From Enterobacter sp. R4-368 (GTDB taxonomy: Bacteria; Pseudomonadota; Gammaproteobacteria; Enterobacterales; Enterobacteriaceae): a stretch of 64,000 bases of DNA. The stretch is from the NCBI RefSeq assembly GCF_000410515.1, contig NC_021500.1, positions 4,960,001 through 5,024,000 of the forward strand. The letters are read 5' to 3'. The translations under genes were made by a program, and so were the position numbers. Shown piece after piece: positions 11,174 to 20,951 of this stretch. A model generated the notes under the pieces. That model saw only the letters and a list, made by a program, of their open reading frames with translations, searched no databases and was not told the origin of the DNA. How positions within the stretch are numbered: position 1 is the stretch's first letter; each line of letters starts with the position of its first letter.

Positions 11174-12129
11174 TGTTGACTGACAGCCGGTTGTTGACAA
11201 GCGCGGCATGGGACGCGCAATCACTGAATGAACTGAAGGCGCAAACGCGCCAGGATCCTGGCGCGAACCTGCGCCCGGTGGCCCGCCAGATGGAAGGGAT
11301 GTTCGTGCAGATGATGCTGAAAAGCATGCGCGAAGCGTTACCGAAAGACGGGATTTTCAGCAGTGATTCAACGCGGCTGTACACCAGCATGTATGACCAG
11401 CAAATTGCACAGCAGATGACCGCAGGCAAAGGGCTTGGCCTGGCCGATATGATGGTTAAACAGATGGCTGGCGATCAGGCACCGGTTGAGCCTGCCGATC
11501 AGATGCAGCAGGTGCCGATGAAGTTCCCGCTGGAAACCGTGACGTCCTATCAAAACCAGGCACTGACACAATTGGTGCGCAAAGCGATGCCAAAAGTGCC
11601 GGAAGATGGCGACGAGCCGTTAACCGGTGACAGCAAAGACTTCCTTGCCCAGCTTTCACTGCCGGCGCGTCTTGCCAGTGAGCAGAGCGGTGTTCCGCAC
11701 CACCTGATCCTCGCGCAGGCCGCGCTGGAATCCGGCTGGGGCCAGCGCCAGATCCCGCGTGAAAACGGTGAGCCGAGCTTTAACATTTTTGGTGTTAAAG
11801 CCACGCCAGGCTGGAAAGGGCCGACCACAGAAATCACGACGACAGAATATGAAAACGGCGAAGCGGTGAAGGTGAAAGCCAAGTTCCGCGTTTACAGCTC
11901 GTACCTTGAAGCGCTCTCCGATTATGTGGGCATGCTGACGCGTAATAAACGCTACTCGGCGGTGACCACGGCGGCGACGGCGGAGCAGGGCGCGCAGGCG
12001 TTGCAGAACGCCGGTTATGCGACCGATCCAAACTACGCCCGTAAGCTGACCAGCATGATCCAACAGCTTAAATCGATGGGTGAAAAGGTCAGTAAAGCCT
12101 ACAGCACGGATATCCAAAATCTGTTCTGA
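11173..12129 (+). CDS. flgJ: Flagellar rod cap and peptidoglycan hydrolase FlgJ
   Basis: A 318-residue two-domain protein. The N-terminal part (RQMEGMFVQMMLKSMREALPK) is the rod-capping scaffold. From about residue 150 comes a glucosaminidase (GH73) domain that opens a gap in the peptidoglycan for the rod; ILAQAALESGWGQRQI carries the conserved catalytic glutamate, and FNIFGVKA follows. It is the last gene of the flgB operon, and flgK starts 75 bp downstream behind its own sigma-28 promoter. Confidence 0.96.
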   Translation: MLTDSRLLTSAAWDAQSLNELKAQTRQDPGANLRPVARQMEGMFVQMMLKSMREALPKDGIFSSDSTRLYTSMYDQQIAQQMTAGKGLGLADMMVKQMAGDQAPVEPADQMQQVPMKFPLETVTSYQNQALTQLVRKAMPKVPEDGDEPLTGDSKDFLAQLSLPARLASEQSGVPHHLILAQAALESGWGQRQIPRENGEPSFNIFGVKATPGWKGPTTEITTTEYENGEAVKVKAKFRVYSSYLEALSDYVGMLTRNKRYSAVTTAATAEQGAQALQNAGYATDPNYARKLTSMIQQLKSMGEKVSKAYSTDIQNLF

Positions 12130-12135
12130 AATATC

Positions 12136-12162
12136 TCAAGTTTTGCCCTGGGTTGCCGATAA
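12136..12162 (+). promoter_or_regulatory. Sigma-28 (FliA) promoter of flgKL
   Basis: TCAA, a 15-base spacer and GCCGATAA form a near-consensus FliA promoter about 43 bp upstream of flgK. It would give class 3 expression of the hook-filament junction genes in addition to read-through from the flgB operon. Confidence 0.87.
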
Positions 12163-12204
12163 TCGTCAACAGGACTCATGTCTGAAAGTGTATAAGGAAC
12201 CTCC

Positions 12205-13854
12205 ATGTCCAGTTTGATTAACAGCGCCATGAGTGGGCTCAACGCAGCCCAGGCCGCGCTTAATACCGCCAGTAATAACATTGCCAGTTATAACGTAGCG
12301 GGTTATACCCGTCAGACGACGGTGCTCACCTCAGGCAACAGTACCCTGACCGGTGGCGGCTGGGTGGGTAACGGTGTACTCGTTACCGGTGTTCAGCGTG
12401 AGTATGACGCCTTTATTACTAATCAGCTGCGTGCAGCGGAAAACCAGAACAGCGGTTTGACCACGCGTTACCAGCAGATGTCAAAAATTGATGATGTCCT
12501 GTCGGATACCACTAACTCGCTGTCGACCAGCCTGCAGAGCTTCTTTTCCAGCCTGCAAACACTGGTAAGTAACGCTTCTGACCCGTCATCCCGTCAGGCG
12601 ATGCTGGGTAAAGCGGACGGTCTGGTTAACCAGTTCAAAGTGGCCGACCAGTACCTGCGCGACCAGGATAAACAGGTAAACCTGTCTATCTCTTCAAGCG
12701 TTGATCAGATCAACAACTACTCCACGCAAATTGCCAAACTTAACGATCAGATTTCTCGTCTGACCGCGGTTGGCGGCGGTGCGTCGCCGAACGACCTGCT
12801 CGATCAGCGCGACCAGCTGGTTAGCGAACTGAACAAAATTGTCGGTGTTGAAGTCAGCGTCCAGGATGGCAACACCTACAACATCAGCATGGGTGATGGC
12901 TACTCTCTGGTGCAGGGCAGCGATGCGCGCCAGTTGGCGGCCGTCCAGTCCAGCGCCGATCCGGCACGTACTGCCGTGGCGTATGTTGACAAAACCGCAG
13001 GCAACATTGAGATTCCGGAAAAACTGATCACCACCGGTTCGCTGGGCGGTTTGCTGTCGTTCCGTTCGCAGGATCTTGACCAGGCGCGTAATACGCTTGG
13101 ACAACTGGCGCTGTCGTTTGCTGATTCATTCAACAAGCAACACACGCAGGGTTACGATGCGAGTGGTAATCAGGGTGGCCAGTTCTTTACCATTGGCGCG
13201 CCATCAACCACCAGTAATTCCAAAAACACCGGTGATGCGGTACTGACCGCAGCGGTTAGCGACAGCTCGGCGGTACAGGCGACGGATTATAAAGTGGCCT
13301 ACGACGGGACTAACTGGAAAGTTACCCGACTGTCCAACAATACCACGACCACCGTGACGCCAGATCCCTCCGATGGCACGCTGAATTTCGACGGTCTGAA
13401 AGTTAGCATCAGCGCCACCACTGGCCCTAAAGCCAACGACAGTTTTACCGTTCGCCCGGTGAGCAATGCGATTGTGAATATGAGCGTGGCGATTACCGAT
13501 GAGTCGAAAATTGCCATGGCTTCCGTCGCCGGTTCTGGTGCGAGCGATAACCGCAACGGCCAGGCGATGCTGAATCTGCAAAGCGCGAAAGTCGTCGGCG
13601 GCAACAAAACGTTTAACGACGCGTATGCCACGCTGGTCAGCGATGTGGGTAACAAAACCTCGACGCTGAAAACCAGCTCCACCACGCAGACGAACGTGGT
13701 GACGCAGTTGACCAAGCAGCAGCAGTCGATCTCCGGGGTTAACCTCGACGAAGAGTACGGTAATCTGCAGCGTTATCAACAATATTACCTGGCGAACGCT
13801 CAGGTTTTACAAACTGCAAGCACGCTGTTTGATGCGCTGCTCGGCATTCGCTAA
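12205..13854 (+). CDS. flgK: Flagellar hook-filament junction protein FlgK (HAP1)
   Basis: A 549-residue axial protein that with FlgL joins the hook to the filament. The N terminus SSLINSAMSGLNAAQAALNT and NNIASYNVAGYTRQ is the axial-family motif; the C terminus (SGVNLDEEYGNLQRYQQYYL, then ALLGIR) forms its partner helix. Its export chaperone FlgN is also encoded in this window. AAGGAACC is the RBS. flgL follows after 14 bp. Confidence 0.97.
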   Translation: MSSLINSAMSGLNAAQAALNTASNNIASYNVAGYTRQTTVLTSGNSTLTGGGWVGNGVLVTGVQREYDAFITNQLRAAENQNSGLTTRYQQMSKIDDVLSDTTNSLSTSLQSFFSSLQTLVSNASDPSSRQAMLGKADGLVNQFKVADQYLRDQDKQVNLSISSSVDQINNYSTQIAKLNDQISRLTAVGGGASPNDLLDQRDQLVSELNKIVGVEVSVQDGNTYNISMGDGYSLVQGSDARQLAAVQSSADPARTAVAYVDKTAGNIEIPEKLITTGSLGGLLSFRSQDLDQARNTLGQLALSFADSFNKQHTQGYDASGNQGGQFFTIGAPSTTSNSKNTGDAVLTAAVSDSSAVQATDYKVAYDGTNWKVTRLSNNTTTTVTPDPSDGTLNFDGLKVSISATTGPKANDSFTVRPVSNAIVNMSVAITDESKIAMASVAGSGASDNRNGQAMLNLQSAKVVGGNKTFNDAYATLVSDVGNKTSTLKTSSTTQTNVVTQLTKQQQSISGVNLDEEYGNLQRYQQYYLANAQVLQTASTLFDALLGIR

Positions 13855-13868
13855 GTAAGGGGTGAAAA

Positions 13869-14837
13869 ATGCGTATCAGTACTCAAATGATGTACGAACA
13901 AAGCATGCGCGGCGTGACCAACTCGCAGAGCGCGTGGTTGGGTTACGGCGAGCAAATGGCGACCGGGCAGAAAGTTAACCGCCCGTCGGACGATCCGATT
14001 GCCGCTTCTCAGGCGGTGGTGATTTCGCAGGCGCAGGCGCAAAACACTCAGTATGAGACGGCGCGTACTTTCGCCAAGCAGAAAGTGTCGCTGGAAGAGA
14101 GCGTATTGCAGCAGGTGACGACGGCGATCACTGGCGCACAGGGCACCATTGTGAAAGCGGGCAACGGTTCGCTGAGTGATGATGACCGTGCTTCGCTGGC
14201 AACTGAACTGCAGGGCTACCGCGATCAGCTGCTGAACCTGGCGAACAGTACCGACGGTAACGGTCGCTATATCTTTGGCGGCTATAAAACGGAAAGCGCG
14301 CCGTATGATGCCACGGGCACATATAGCGGTGGTAACCAGGCAATTTCCCAGCAGGTTGACGCCTCGCGTACCATGGTTATTGCGCATACGGGCAATGAAG
14401 TCTTCAACCATATCAGCAGCAACGCCACGCCAGAACCGGTTGATCCGGCCACCGGCCTGCCGGGCACATCGGAAACCGATCTGTTCAAAATGCTCGATAC
14501 GGCGATTACCGCACTGAAAACCCCGGTAGCGGGCGATGAAACCGCCAAGGCGGCAGCGCAGGCGGTGGTGGATAAAACCAGCCGTGGTCTGGGTAACTCC
14601 CTGAACAACGTGTCGACTGTCCGTGCTGAACTGGGTACGCAGTTGAACGAACTGGACACCCTCGATGCGCTGGGCGATGACCGTACTGTGGCGCTGAAAC
14701 AGCAGAAGAGTGATTTGATTGACGTGGACTGGAACTCGGTGATGTCGTCTTACACCATGCAACAAGCCGCGCTGCAGGCGTCTTACAAAGCGTTCACCGA
14801 TATGCAGGGTCTGTCGTTGTTCCAGATGAATAAGTAA
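13869..14837 (+). CDS. flgL: Flagellar hook-filament junction protein FlgL (HAP3)
   Basis: A 322-residue flagellin-like protein that links FlgK to FliC. The N terminus RISTQMMYEQSMRGVTNSQS and KVNRPSDDPIAASQAV is characteristic of FlgL and flagellins; the C terminus (QQAALQASYKAFTDMQGLSL) forms the D0 partner helix. It closes the flg cluster and is followed by a strong terminator. Confidence 0.97.
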   Translation: MRISTQMMYEQSMRGVTNSQSAWLGYGEQMATGQKVNRPSDDPIAASQAVVISQAQAQNTQYETARTFAKQKVSLEESVLQQVTTAITGAQGTIVKAGNGSLSDDDRASLATELQGYRDQLLNLANSTDGNGRYIFGGYKTESAPYDATGTYSGGNQAISQQVDASRTMVIAHTGNEVFNHISSNATPEPVDPATGLPGTSETDLFKMLDTAITALKTPVAGDETAKAAAQAVVDKTSRGLGNSLNNVSTVRAELGTQLNELDTLDALGDDRTVALKQQKSDLIDVDWNSVMSSYTMQQAALQASYKAFTDMQGLSLFQMNK

Positions 14838-14881
14838 TGTTTTCATTTTGAGCATGTCTGGAAACTGGGCATGTTCGCTAT

Positions 14882-14915
14882 GCCCGCTCCATCACCCCGG
14901 AGCGGGCTTTTTTTT
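14882..14915. terminator. Intrinsic terminator after flgL
   Basis: Nine-base-pair stem GCCCGCTCC / GGAGCGGGC followed by eight T residues. It ends flgKL transcription on the plus strand. The MFS gene on the other strand ends 4 bp beyond; an A-tract is lacking on the left, so its use in the minus direction is doubtful. Confidence 0.9.
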
Positions 14916-14918
14916 ATC

Positions 14919-16130
14919 CTACGCTTTCTGCGCCGCTTGCTGGATTTGACGGGCGTCGAACAGACGGATCAGCAGAGCAACCAGACCGGAAACCGTTGCC
15001 AGCACGACCACACCCTGCCAGGACGCAACGGAGTAAAGTTTGCTGCCCAGCGCAGAGCCCAGCGCCATACCAATGAACACACCAGTAAACAGCAGCGCAT
15101 TCAGACGACCACGCGCTTGCGGTTCAAGACCGTACACGAGGTTCTGGTGAGCAACCAGACTGGATTGCAGACCCAGGTCGAAACCCACCGCCGAGAGGGC
15201 AATCAGTGCCAGCTGGCCATGCGGCGGCAGTACTGGCAGCAGGAACATCAGGGCGAAGGATACCGTCACCAGACCCGCACCTAACTGTGTAACTTTTTCT
15301 GCGCCAACTTTATCCGCCAGACCACCCGCCAGCGGTGCCGCTAACGCACCCGCCGCACCGGCGATGCCGAAAGTACCCGCGACCGCGCTGCCTAATTGAT
15401 ATTTTTCCAGCAGCATTAACGCAAGGGTTGACCAGAAAGCGCTAAAAGCGATGGATAAAAAACCCTGCGCGAAAGCGGCGCGGCGCAGTGCCGGATAGCG
15501 TTGCCACAGGTGCGCCATCGATTTCATCAGCGCCGGGTAGCTCAGCGTGGAGTGGGTTGCGAAACGCGGCAGCACCGACCACATCAGCACGCCAATCAAC
15601 GCAATGCTGACTGCGGCAAGCTGATACATGATACGCCAGCCGAATGCCGCGCCGACAAAGCCGCTGACGGTACGGGAAAGCAGGATCCCGAGCAGTAAAC
15701 CGGTCATTACCGTGCCGACCATTTTCCCCTGTTTGCCTTCCGGCGCGAGAATTGCTGCCGCCGGGACAATATCCTGCGCCATTGTTGCGGCCATGCCCAG
15801 TAACAGGCTGACGACCAGTAATGAAGGCAGATGGCTGGTCAGGCTACAGGCCAGTAACAGCAGCGCCAGTGCAGCACTTTTAACCAGGATCAGACGGCGG
15901 CGGTCGTGGCGGTCGCCCAGCGGCAGCAGGAACAAAATACCCAGCGCATAACCGGCCTGTGTGAGTGTCGGCACCAGCCCCATACCGTTGACGGTTAAGT
16001 GCAGGTCGCTGCCCATTAATGGCAGCAGCGGTTGTGAATAATAGATAGCCGCGACGCTGAATCCGGCGCCGAGCGCGAGGGCAAAAATGACCCAGCCAAC
16101 AACATCGGACGAAAGAGAATGACGGTTCAT
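14919..16130 (-). CDS. Major facilitator superfamily transporter, probably an exporter
   Basis: A 403-residue inner-membrane protein with about 12 hydrophobic segments. The loop 2-3 motif GDRHDRRRLIL is a clear MFS signature of the drug:H+ antiporter (DHA1-like) type, with a second half-motif in ADKVGAEKVTQL. Substrate cannot be told. It is not part of the E. coli K-12 flgL-rne interval, so it is an accessory gene here. It is divergently arranged with a LysR-type regulator, whose promoter it probably shares and which probably controls it. Confidence 0.85.
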   Translation of the reverse strand: MNRHSLSSDVVGWVIFALALGAGFSVAAIYYSQPLLPLMGSDLHLTVNGMGLVPTLTQAGYALGILFLLPLGDRHDRRRLILVKSAALALLLLACSLTSHLPSLLVVSLLLGMAATMAQDIVPAAAILAPEGKQGKMVGTVMTGLLLGILLSRTVSGFVGAAFGWRIMYQLAAVSIALIGVLMWSVLPRFATHSTLSYPALMKSMAHLWQRYPALRRAAFAQGFLSIAFSAFWSTLALMLLEKYQLGSAVAGTFGIAGAAGALAAPLAGGLADKVGAEKVTQLGAGLVTVSFALMFLLPVLPPHGQLALIALSAVGFDLGLQSSLVAHQNLVYGLEPQARGRLNALLFTGVFIGMALGSALGSKLYSVASWQGVVVLATVSGLVALLIRLFDARQIQQAAQKA

Positions 16131-16226
16131 AGCAGGTTCCCCAGGAACGTTAGGTGTAAATAACGAAGTGAGGCCATTTTTACGCAGCAGAGCATGGCGC
16201 GGTAGCCAGCGGAGTGGTAAAACGGT

Positions 16227-16243
16227 TATACGTGAAACGTATA
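16227..16243. promoter_or_regulatory. LysR-type operator: TATACGT-GAA-ACGTATA
   Basis: A perfect 7-3-7 inverted repeat containing ATAC-N7-GTAT, an instance of the T-N11-A LysR box. It lies between the divergent MFS and LysR genes, 13 bp before the chosen LysR start, where it would allow autoregulation and activation of the transporter. Confidence 0.72.
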
Positions 16244-16255
16244 GGTAAAATAATA

Positions 16256-17194
16256 ATGAAACGGCAAGAGCGTATAGATAGGGTGGATTTGATGCGGACG
16301 TATATCCGTATCGTGGAGGCCGGGTCGCTGTCGGCGGCGGCGCGCCAGCTGGAGACGACGCAGGCGACGGTCAGCCGCCGGTTGCAGTCGCTGGAGTCGC
16401 TGCTTGGCGTCAAGCTGCTCTTGCGCACCACCCATGCGATGAAGCTGACGGATGATGGCGAACGCTGCTATCAGCATGCAAAGCGCGTTGCGGATGCCTG
16501 GGTAGCGCTGGAAGATGAGCTGAGCCAGTCCGACGACGAGCCGGTCGGGATTTTGCGCGTACGCGCACCGCATGCCTTTGGTCAGGAACAACTGCTCGGT
16601 CCGCTGACTCAGTTTCTTGAACGTCACCAGCAACTCTCTGTTGAATGGATGCTCAATGATAAGAATGTCGATTTTCTCAGTGCCAATATCGATTGCGCTA
16701 TTCGCGTTGGGGCAGAAGTGGACCCGGCAACGGTATCGGTACTGCTGGCAGAAGTACCCCGATCTATCGTGGCGTCACCCGCGTTGCTGGCGCGTTTTCC
16801 TGCTGTCGACACACCGCAGCAGCTCTCCGCGCTGCCGTGGATTGCGCTCAGCACGTTCTACCAGCATGAAATTCATCTGAGTCATCTGCAAAGTGGCGAT
16901 ACGGAGCAGGTGGCGATTGCACCCCGGCTTTATACCGACAGCCTGTATGCGGCCCGCAATACCGCCATTGGCGGGCTTGGCGTGACGCTGATTTCCAGTT
17001 GGGCGGTGGAAGAGGAGTTGCGCAGTGGCAAGCTGGTAGCGCTGCTGCCGCAGTGGCAGGCCGCGCCGCTACCGGTTCATCTGGTTTATCCGTGGGCGCG
17101 CTATTATCCCGCGCGGTTGCGGAAATTTTTACAACTGATGCGTGAAGTGATGCCGGGGCTTGGCGGTATGCGCCATCCGGTGCGACAGGCATAA
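16256..17194 (+). CDS. LysR-family transcriptional regulator
   Basis: A cytoplasmic DNA-binding regulator of about 312 residues. The winged helix-turn-helix is at roughly residues 13-72 (YIRIVEAGSLSAAARQLE, TTQATVSRRLQSLESLLGVK, LTDDGERCY), followed by a LysR substrate-binding domain. It is most like the AaeR/DmlR-type branch by general appearance; the effector is unknown. The start is uncertain: ATG at 16256 has a weak upstream AGG; GTG at 16214 would run translation through the operator, and ATG at 16292 would trim the HTH. The likely target is the divergent MFS gene. Confidence 0.85.
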   Translation: MKRQERIDRVDLMRTYIRIVEAGSLSAAARQLETTQATVSRRLQSLESLLGVKLLLRTTHAMKLTDDGERCYQHAKRVADAWVALEDELSQSDDEPVGILRVRAPHAFGQEQLLGPLTQFLERHQQLSVEWMLNDKNVDFLSANIDCAIRVGAEVDPATVSVLLAEVPRSIVASPALLARFPAVDTPQQLSALPWIALSTFYQHEIHLSHLQSGDTEQVAIAPRLYTDSLYAARNTAIGGLGVTLISSWAVEEELRSGKLVALLPQWQAAPLPVHLVYPWARYYPARLRKFLQLMREVMPGLGGMRHPVRQA

Positions 17195-17221
17195 AAAAAG
17201 CCGACCCGGGAGTCGGCTTTT
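17193..17221. terminator. Bidirectional terminator between LysR gene and rne
   Basis: Stem GCCGAC / GTCGGC flanked by an A-run on the left and T-run on the right, so it works on both strands for the convergent LysR gene and rne. Confidence 0.88.
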
Positions 17222-17234
17222 GACTGCCAGGGAA

Positions 17235-20200
17235 TTACTCAGCAGCTGGCGGTTTCGTCGCCGGAGCGGTTGCCGCGTGTGTGGCGCTGTGACCACCCGC
17301 AGAACCTTTACCTTCGAAGACGAAGTTCGGGCGTACCCAGTCACTGTGACGCGGCGCTTCCGGCACATAGGCAGGCGCTGGCGCTTTGGTCATTGGCGCG
17401 GTAGCCACTTTTTTAGCCGCGGGAGCAACATGTGCTACCACCGGCGCTTTCACCGGTTCGGCAACAACTGGCGCAGCCGCTTCTTCGGACGCGTCCTGTA
17501 CAGCTTCCGGCGCTGGCGTTTCTGCTACCGGTGCGACTTCCTGTTGTGCGGGTTCGGCTTTTTCTGCCACGTCCTGCGCAACGGGACGATCTTCCTCAGC
17601 AATCAGCTGCGGTTGTTCATCCACCGGCGTGTTGATCACTTCCGGCTGGGTGGTTTCAACGGCAACCGTCTGCGGTGCTTCAACAGCGGCTTGCGGTTCA
17701 ACCACTGCCGGCTCGGCATTTTCAACCGTCGCCTGCGGCTCAACAACTTCCGCTTGCGGATGCGCAACCAGTTGAGCTTCAGCCATAGCCGGAGCGATCT
17801 CCTGCTCAGGGGCTGCATTGTTTTCAACGGCCAGTTCCTGAATCTGCTGCTCTTCCTGCGCGCGCGGCACCGGATAACGGATCCACACTTTACCGGACGC
17901 CATTTCCGGTGAGGCACAGGCTACGGTCAACGGCATTGGAGATTGCAGCGGGTAACGTTCATCACGATAGCGACGGCGACGCTGACCACTCACGCGCAGG
18001 TGGCGCGGGGAACGGCGTGAACGGCGCGGCATCGCGTTTTCGCGTGCTTCAGCGTTTTCATCCTGTTCCTGTACCGGCGCGGTTTCAACCACCGCTGGCA
18101 GATCGACTTTCGCCAGCTGCGTGTTTTGCGCTGCGGTGTCCTGGACAGTGATTTCTTCAACGCGGTTTTCTACGTTGTTGTCACCGCCAATACGGACTTT
18201 CTGGCTGAGTTGACGCTGTTTACGACGCGGCATGACCTGCACGCGCTCTTCCTGTTCAGTTTCCTGAGCAGGTTGCTCATCGCGGTTCAGCTCTTTGACA
18301 TCCTGCTGCGCCTGGCGTTTATCATCATTACGGCGACGGTTGCGCTCACGGCGAGGTTGCTGCTGTTCGTCACGAGATTTCGTTTTTTCTGTTTCATCAA
18401 CAGCGACTGGCTGGCGAGATTCACGGGCTTCGGCGTTTTGCTGCGATTTTTCGCGGCGGTTACGACGATTCTCTTCGCGACCTTCGCGGTTATCACGGCT
18501 TTCGCGCGCTTCGTTGCCTTCGCTGCGGTTGTCACGGCGGTCATTACGATCGCGACGGTTGCCCTGGCGTGATTTACGACGATCCTGCTGACGCTCTTGT
18601 TTCTCGCCTTTTTTCTCTTCTTTCACTTCAACCGGCGCCGGGGTAGCTTCACCCGCGAACAAGCCTTTCAGGGCTGAGAAGAAACGACCCAGCAAACCTG
18701 GGGCGGCAACTTGTGTTGCGGCAGGTTGCGCCTGGCTTGCTGCTGCGGCTGGCGCTTGTGGTGCTGGCGGAACGTCCGGCATAACGAAGGTAGCCAGTGC
18801 AGGTTGTTCAGGTAACTTACGTTCGGCGTACTCTTCTTCAGACGGCAGTGCCATCTCTTCTTCGTGCAGTTTCGGCAGCAGGTAGCTCAGCGTTGGCGTC
18901 TCTTCGCCTTTACGCACACGCAGTACGGAGTAGTGCGGCGTTTCCATCTGGTCGTTTGGCACGATCACGCAGCGTACGCCGCCCTGACGGGCTTCGATAG
19001 CGCTTACCGCGGCGCGTTTTTCGTTTAACAGGTATGACGCGACCGGAACCGGTACAATCGCATGCACTTCCTGGGTGTTTTCTTTCAGCGCTTCTTCTTC
19101 AATCAGACGCAGAATCGACAGCGACAGGGACTCGTTATCACGAATGGTGCCGGTACCGCTACAACGCGGGCAGACATGATGACTGGACTCGCCCAACGAC
19201 GGGCTGAGGCGCTGGCGGGACATCTCCAGCAGGCCGAAGCGGGAAATATGGCTAATCTGAATACGCGCACGATCCTGACGTACTGCTTCACGCAGGCGGT
19301 TTTCCACCGCGCGCTGGTGGCGCACTGGCGTCATATCAATAAAGTCGATAACGATCAGGCCACCCAGGTCACGCAGACGCAGCTGGCGAGCGATCTCATC
19401 TGCCGCTTCCAGGTTTGTGTTAAAGGCGGTCTCTTCAATATCGCCACCGCGCGTTGCGCGTGCGGAGTTGATATCAATGGCGGTCAGCGCTTCGGTGGAG
19501 TCAATAACGATAGAGCCACCGGACGGCAGACGGACTTCACGCTGGAATGCGGATTCAATCTGCGACTCAATCTGGTAATGGCTGAACAGCGGGATTTCCC
19601 CGGTGTACAGTTTAATTTTGCTGCTGAAATCCGGGCGACCCAGCGCAGCGATATGCTGGCGAGCCAGCTCAAGCACTTTCGGGTTATCGATGAGGATTTC
19701 GCCGATATCCTGACGCAGATAGTCACGGAAGGCGCGCACAATCACGTTGCTTTCCTGATGGATCAGGAACGGAGCAGGGCGGCTTTCGGCGGCTTTCTGG
19801 ATAGCTTCCCAGTGTTTCAGACGGAAGCTCAAATCCCACTGCAGCGCTTCGGCGGATTTGCCCACGCCTGCGGTGCGTACGATAAGACCCATACCATCCG
19901 GTAATTCCAGGCTGGAGAGTGCTTCTTTCAGCTCGGTGCGATCGTCGCCTTCAATACGTCGAGAAATGCCGCCCGCGCGCGGGTTGTTCGGCATCAGCAC
20001 CAGGTAGCTGCCTGCAAGGCTGATAAAAGTGGTCAGTGCCGCGCCTTTGTTGCCGCGCTCTTCTTTATCAATCTGAACGATGACTTCCTGACCTTCACGC
20101 AGTACGTCTTTGATGTTCGGACGTCCATGTGCGTTGTAATTAGCTGGGAAGTATTCGCGGGCGATCTCTTTGAGGGGGAGGAAACCGTGACGCTCGGCAC

Positions 20201-20381
20201 CGTAATCAACAAATGCGGCTTCAAGGCTGGGTTCAATGCGGGTGATTTTACCTTTGTAGATGTTCGCTTTTTTCTGCTCGTGTCCCGGGCTTTCGATATC
20301 CAGGTCGTACAGGCGTTGTCCATCAACAAGTGCGACACGCAACTCTTCTTGCTGAGTTGCGTTTATTAACATTCTTTTCAT
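17235..20381 (-). CDS. rne: Ribonuclease E
   Basis: The 1048-residue endoribonuclease that starts most mRNA decay, processes rRNA and tRNA and scaffolds the degradosome at the inner membrane. The catalytic half is standard: S1 domain ([19 protein letters not shown]), 5' sensor, DNase I-like active site with the paired aspartates in [17 protein letters not shown] and [13 protein letters not shown], and the zinc link CPRCSGTG. The C-terminal half is low-complexity: Arg-rich stretches ([20 protein letters not shown]) for RNA and helicase binding, a Pro/Ala/Val/Glu-rich segment, and the PNPase-binding end ([14 protein letters not shown]). Slightly shorter than in E. coli, the differences being in the scaffold half. 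Confidence 0.97.
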   Translation of the reverse strand: MKRMLINATQQEELRVALVDGQRLYDLDIESPGHEQKKANIYKGKITRIEPSLEAAFVDYGAERHGFLPLKEIAREYFPANYNAHGRPNIKDVLREGQEVIVQIDKEERGNKGAALTTFISLAGSYLVLMPNNPRAGGISRRIEGDDRTELKEALSSLELPDGMGLIVRTAGVGKSAEALQWDLSFRLKHWEAIQKAAESRPAPFLIHQESNVIVRAFRDYLRQDIGEILIDNPKVLELARQHIAALGRPDFSSKIKLYTGEIPLFSHYQIESQIESAFQREVRLPSGGSIVIDSTEALTAIDINSARATRGGDIEETAFNTNLEAADEIARQLRLRDLGGLIVIDFIDMTPVRHQRAVENRLREAVRQDRARIQISHISRFGLLEMSRQRLSPSLGESSHHVCPRCSGTGTIRDNESLSLSILRLIEEEALKENTQEVHAIVPVPVASYLLNEKRAAVSAIEARQGGVRCVIVPNDQMETPHYSVLRVRKGEETPTLSYLLPKLHEEEMALPSEEEYAERKLPEQPALATFVMPDVPPAPQAPAAAASQAQPAATQVAAPGLLGRFFSALKGLFAGEATPAPVEVKEEKKGEKQERQQDRRKSRQGNRRDRNDRRDNRSEGNEARESRDNREGREENRRNRREKSQQNAEARESRQPVAVDETEKTKSRDEQQQPRRERNRRRNDDKRQAQQDVKELNRDEQPAQETEQEERVQVMPRRKQRQLSQKVRIGGDNNVENRVEEITVQDTAAQNTQLAKVDLPAVVETAPVQEQDENAEARENAMPRRSRRSPRHLRVSGQRRRRYRDERYPLQSPMPLTVACASPEMASGKVWIRYPVPRAQEEQQIQELAVENNAAPEQEIAPAMAEAQLVAHPQAEVVEPQATVENAEPAVVEPQAAVEAPQTVAVETTQPEVINTPVDEQPQLIAEEDRPVAQDVAEKAEPAQQEVAPVAETPAPEAVQDASEEAAAPVVAEPVKAPVVAHVAPAAKKVATAPMTKAPAPAYVPEAPRHSDWVRPNFVFEGKGSAGGHSATHAATAPATKPPAAE

Positions 20382-20951
20382 CGTAACTTACTCATTATTC
20401 TTACATTGACGACTAAGCTGCGGGCAAGATAACGCCTTTCCGGGGGAGAACCGATGGCCTCGAGACTATTCGCGTCGCCAACCTCACGGTTGTCGCTCGC
20501 TAAAGAGGCGCAGTGTGTCGGTTGCCTGTGTTTCCTGTGGAAAACACAGCGCAATTATCAGGGGAACAGCCTGGGAAAAACTCTCCAGAGAAGATTCCAT
20601 CTACCGGTAAGGACTGCAACCCGCAGCCCGCTAACTGCCTGAAAGTTCAATACGTCTTACGCCATTGCTGCGTGTATGATCGGACAGGCAAAACTGGTCA
20701 TTCCGCTCATTTACTTGTTTTAACAAGATTCAACACGGAAAACCGCAACATTATTCCTTGCGAACCCTGTTATAGCAAGCTGACTTTTACCATTTATCAC
20801 CCGGTTACTCACAGTTTTTTCACCTTTGCCCGGAGATTGGTTTAATAACCGCCGAATCAACTGAGTAAAACGAAGTCACCGAGTCAATTGTAAATATAAG
20901 CATAGAAAAATGAGTGGCGCTATTCAGCGTGGCTATTTAGAATCGCCTCCC
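20382..20951. promoter_or_regulatory. rne-rluC divergent intergenic region with long rne leader
   Basis: A 570-bp gap with no supportable gene. In E. coli the rne mRNA has a leader of about 360 nt whose stem-loops let RNase E destabilise its own message. Here a minus-strand TATAAC at 20774-20769 would be the -10, giving a leader of about 380 nt, in good agreement; the -35 is weak. The stretch between 20400 and 20700 has several short inverted segments, such as GCCTCGAGAC, consistent with a structured leader. The rluC promoter must lie right of 20780. Confidence 0.65.

Noticed and set aside
10400..11224. 274-codon open frame antisense to flgI
   Set aside because: Shadow of a conserved flagellar gene; no start context or recognisable domain.
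13851..14855. 334-codon open frame antisense to flgL
   Set aside because: Covers nearly exactly flgL on the other strand; the product is basic and repetitive. Codon-bias artefact.
19062..19904. 280-codon open frame antisense to the rne catalytic half
   Set aside because: RNase E is clearly the coding strand; the antisense frame has no motif.
20513..20845. 110-codon plus-strand frame in the rne leader region
   Set aside because: The region is the known long rne untranslated leader; composition and lack of RBS argue against coding.
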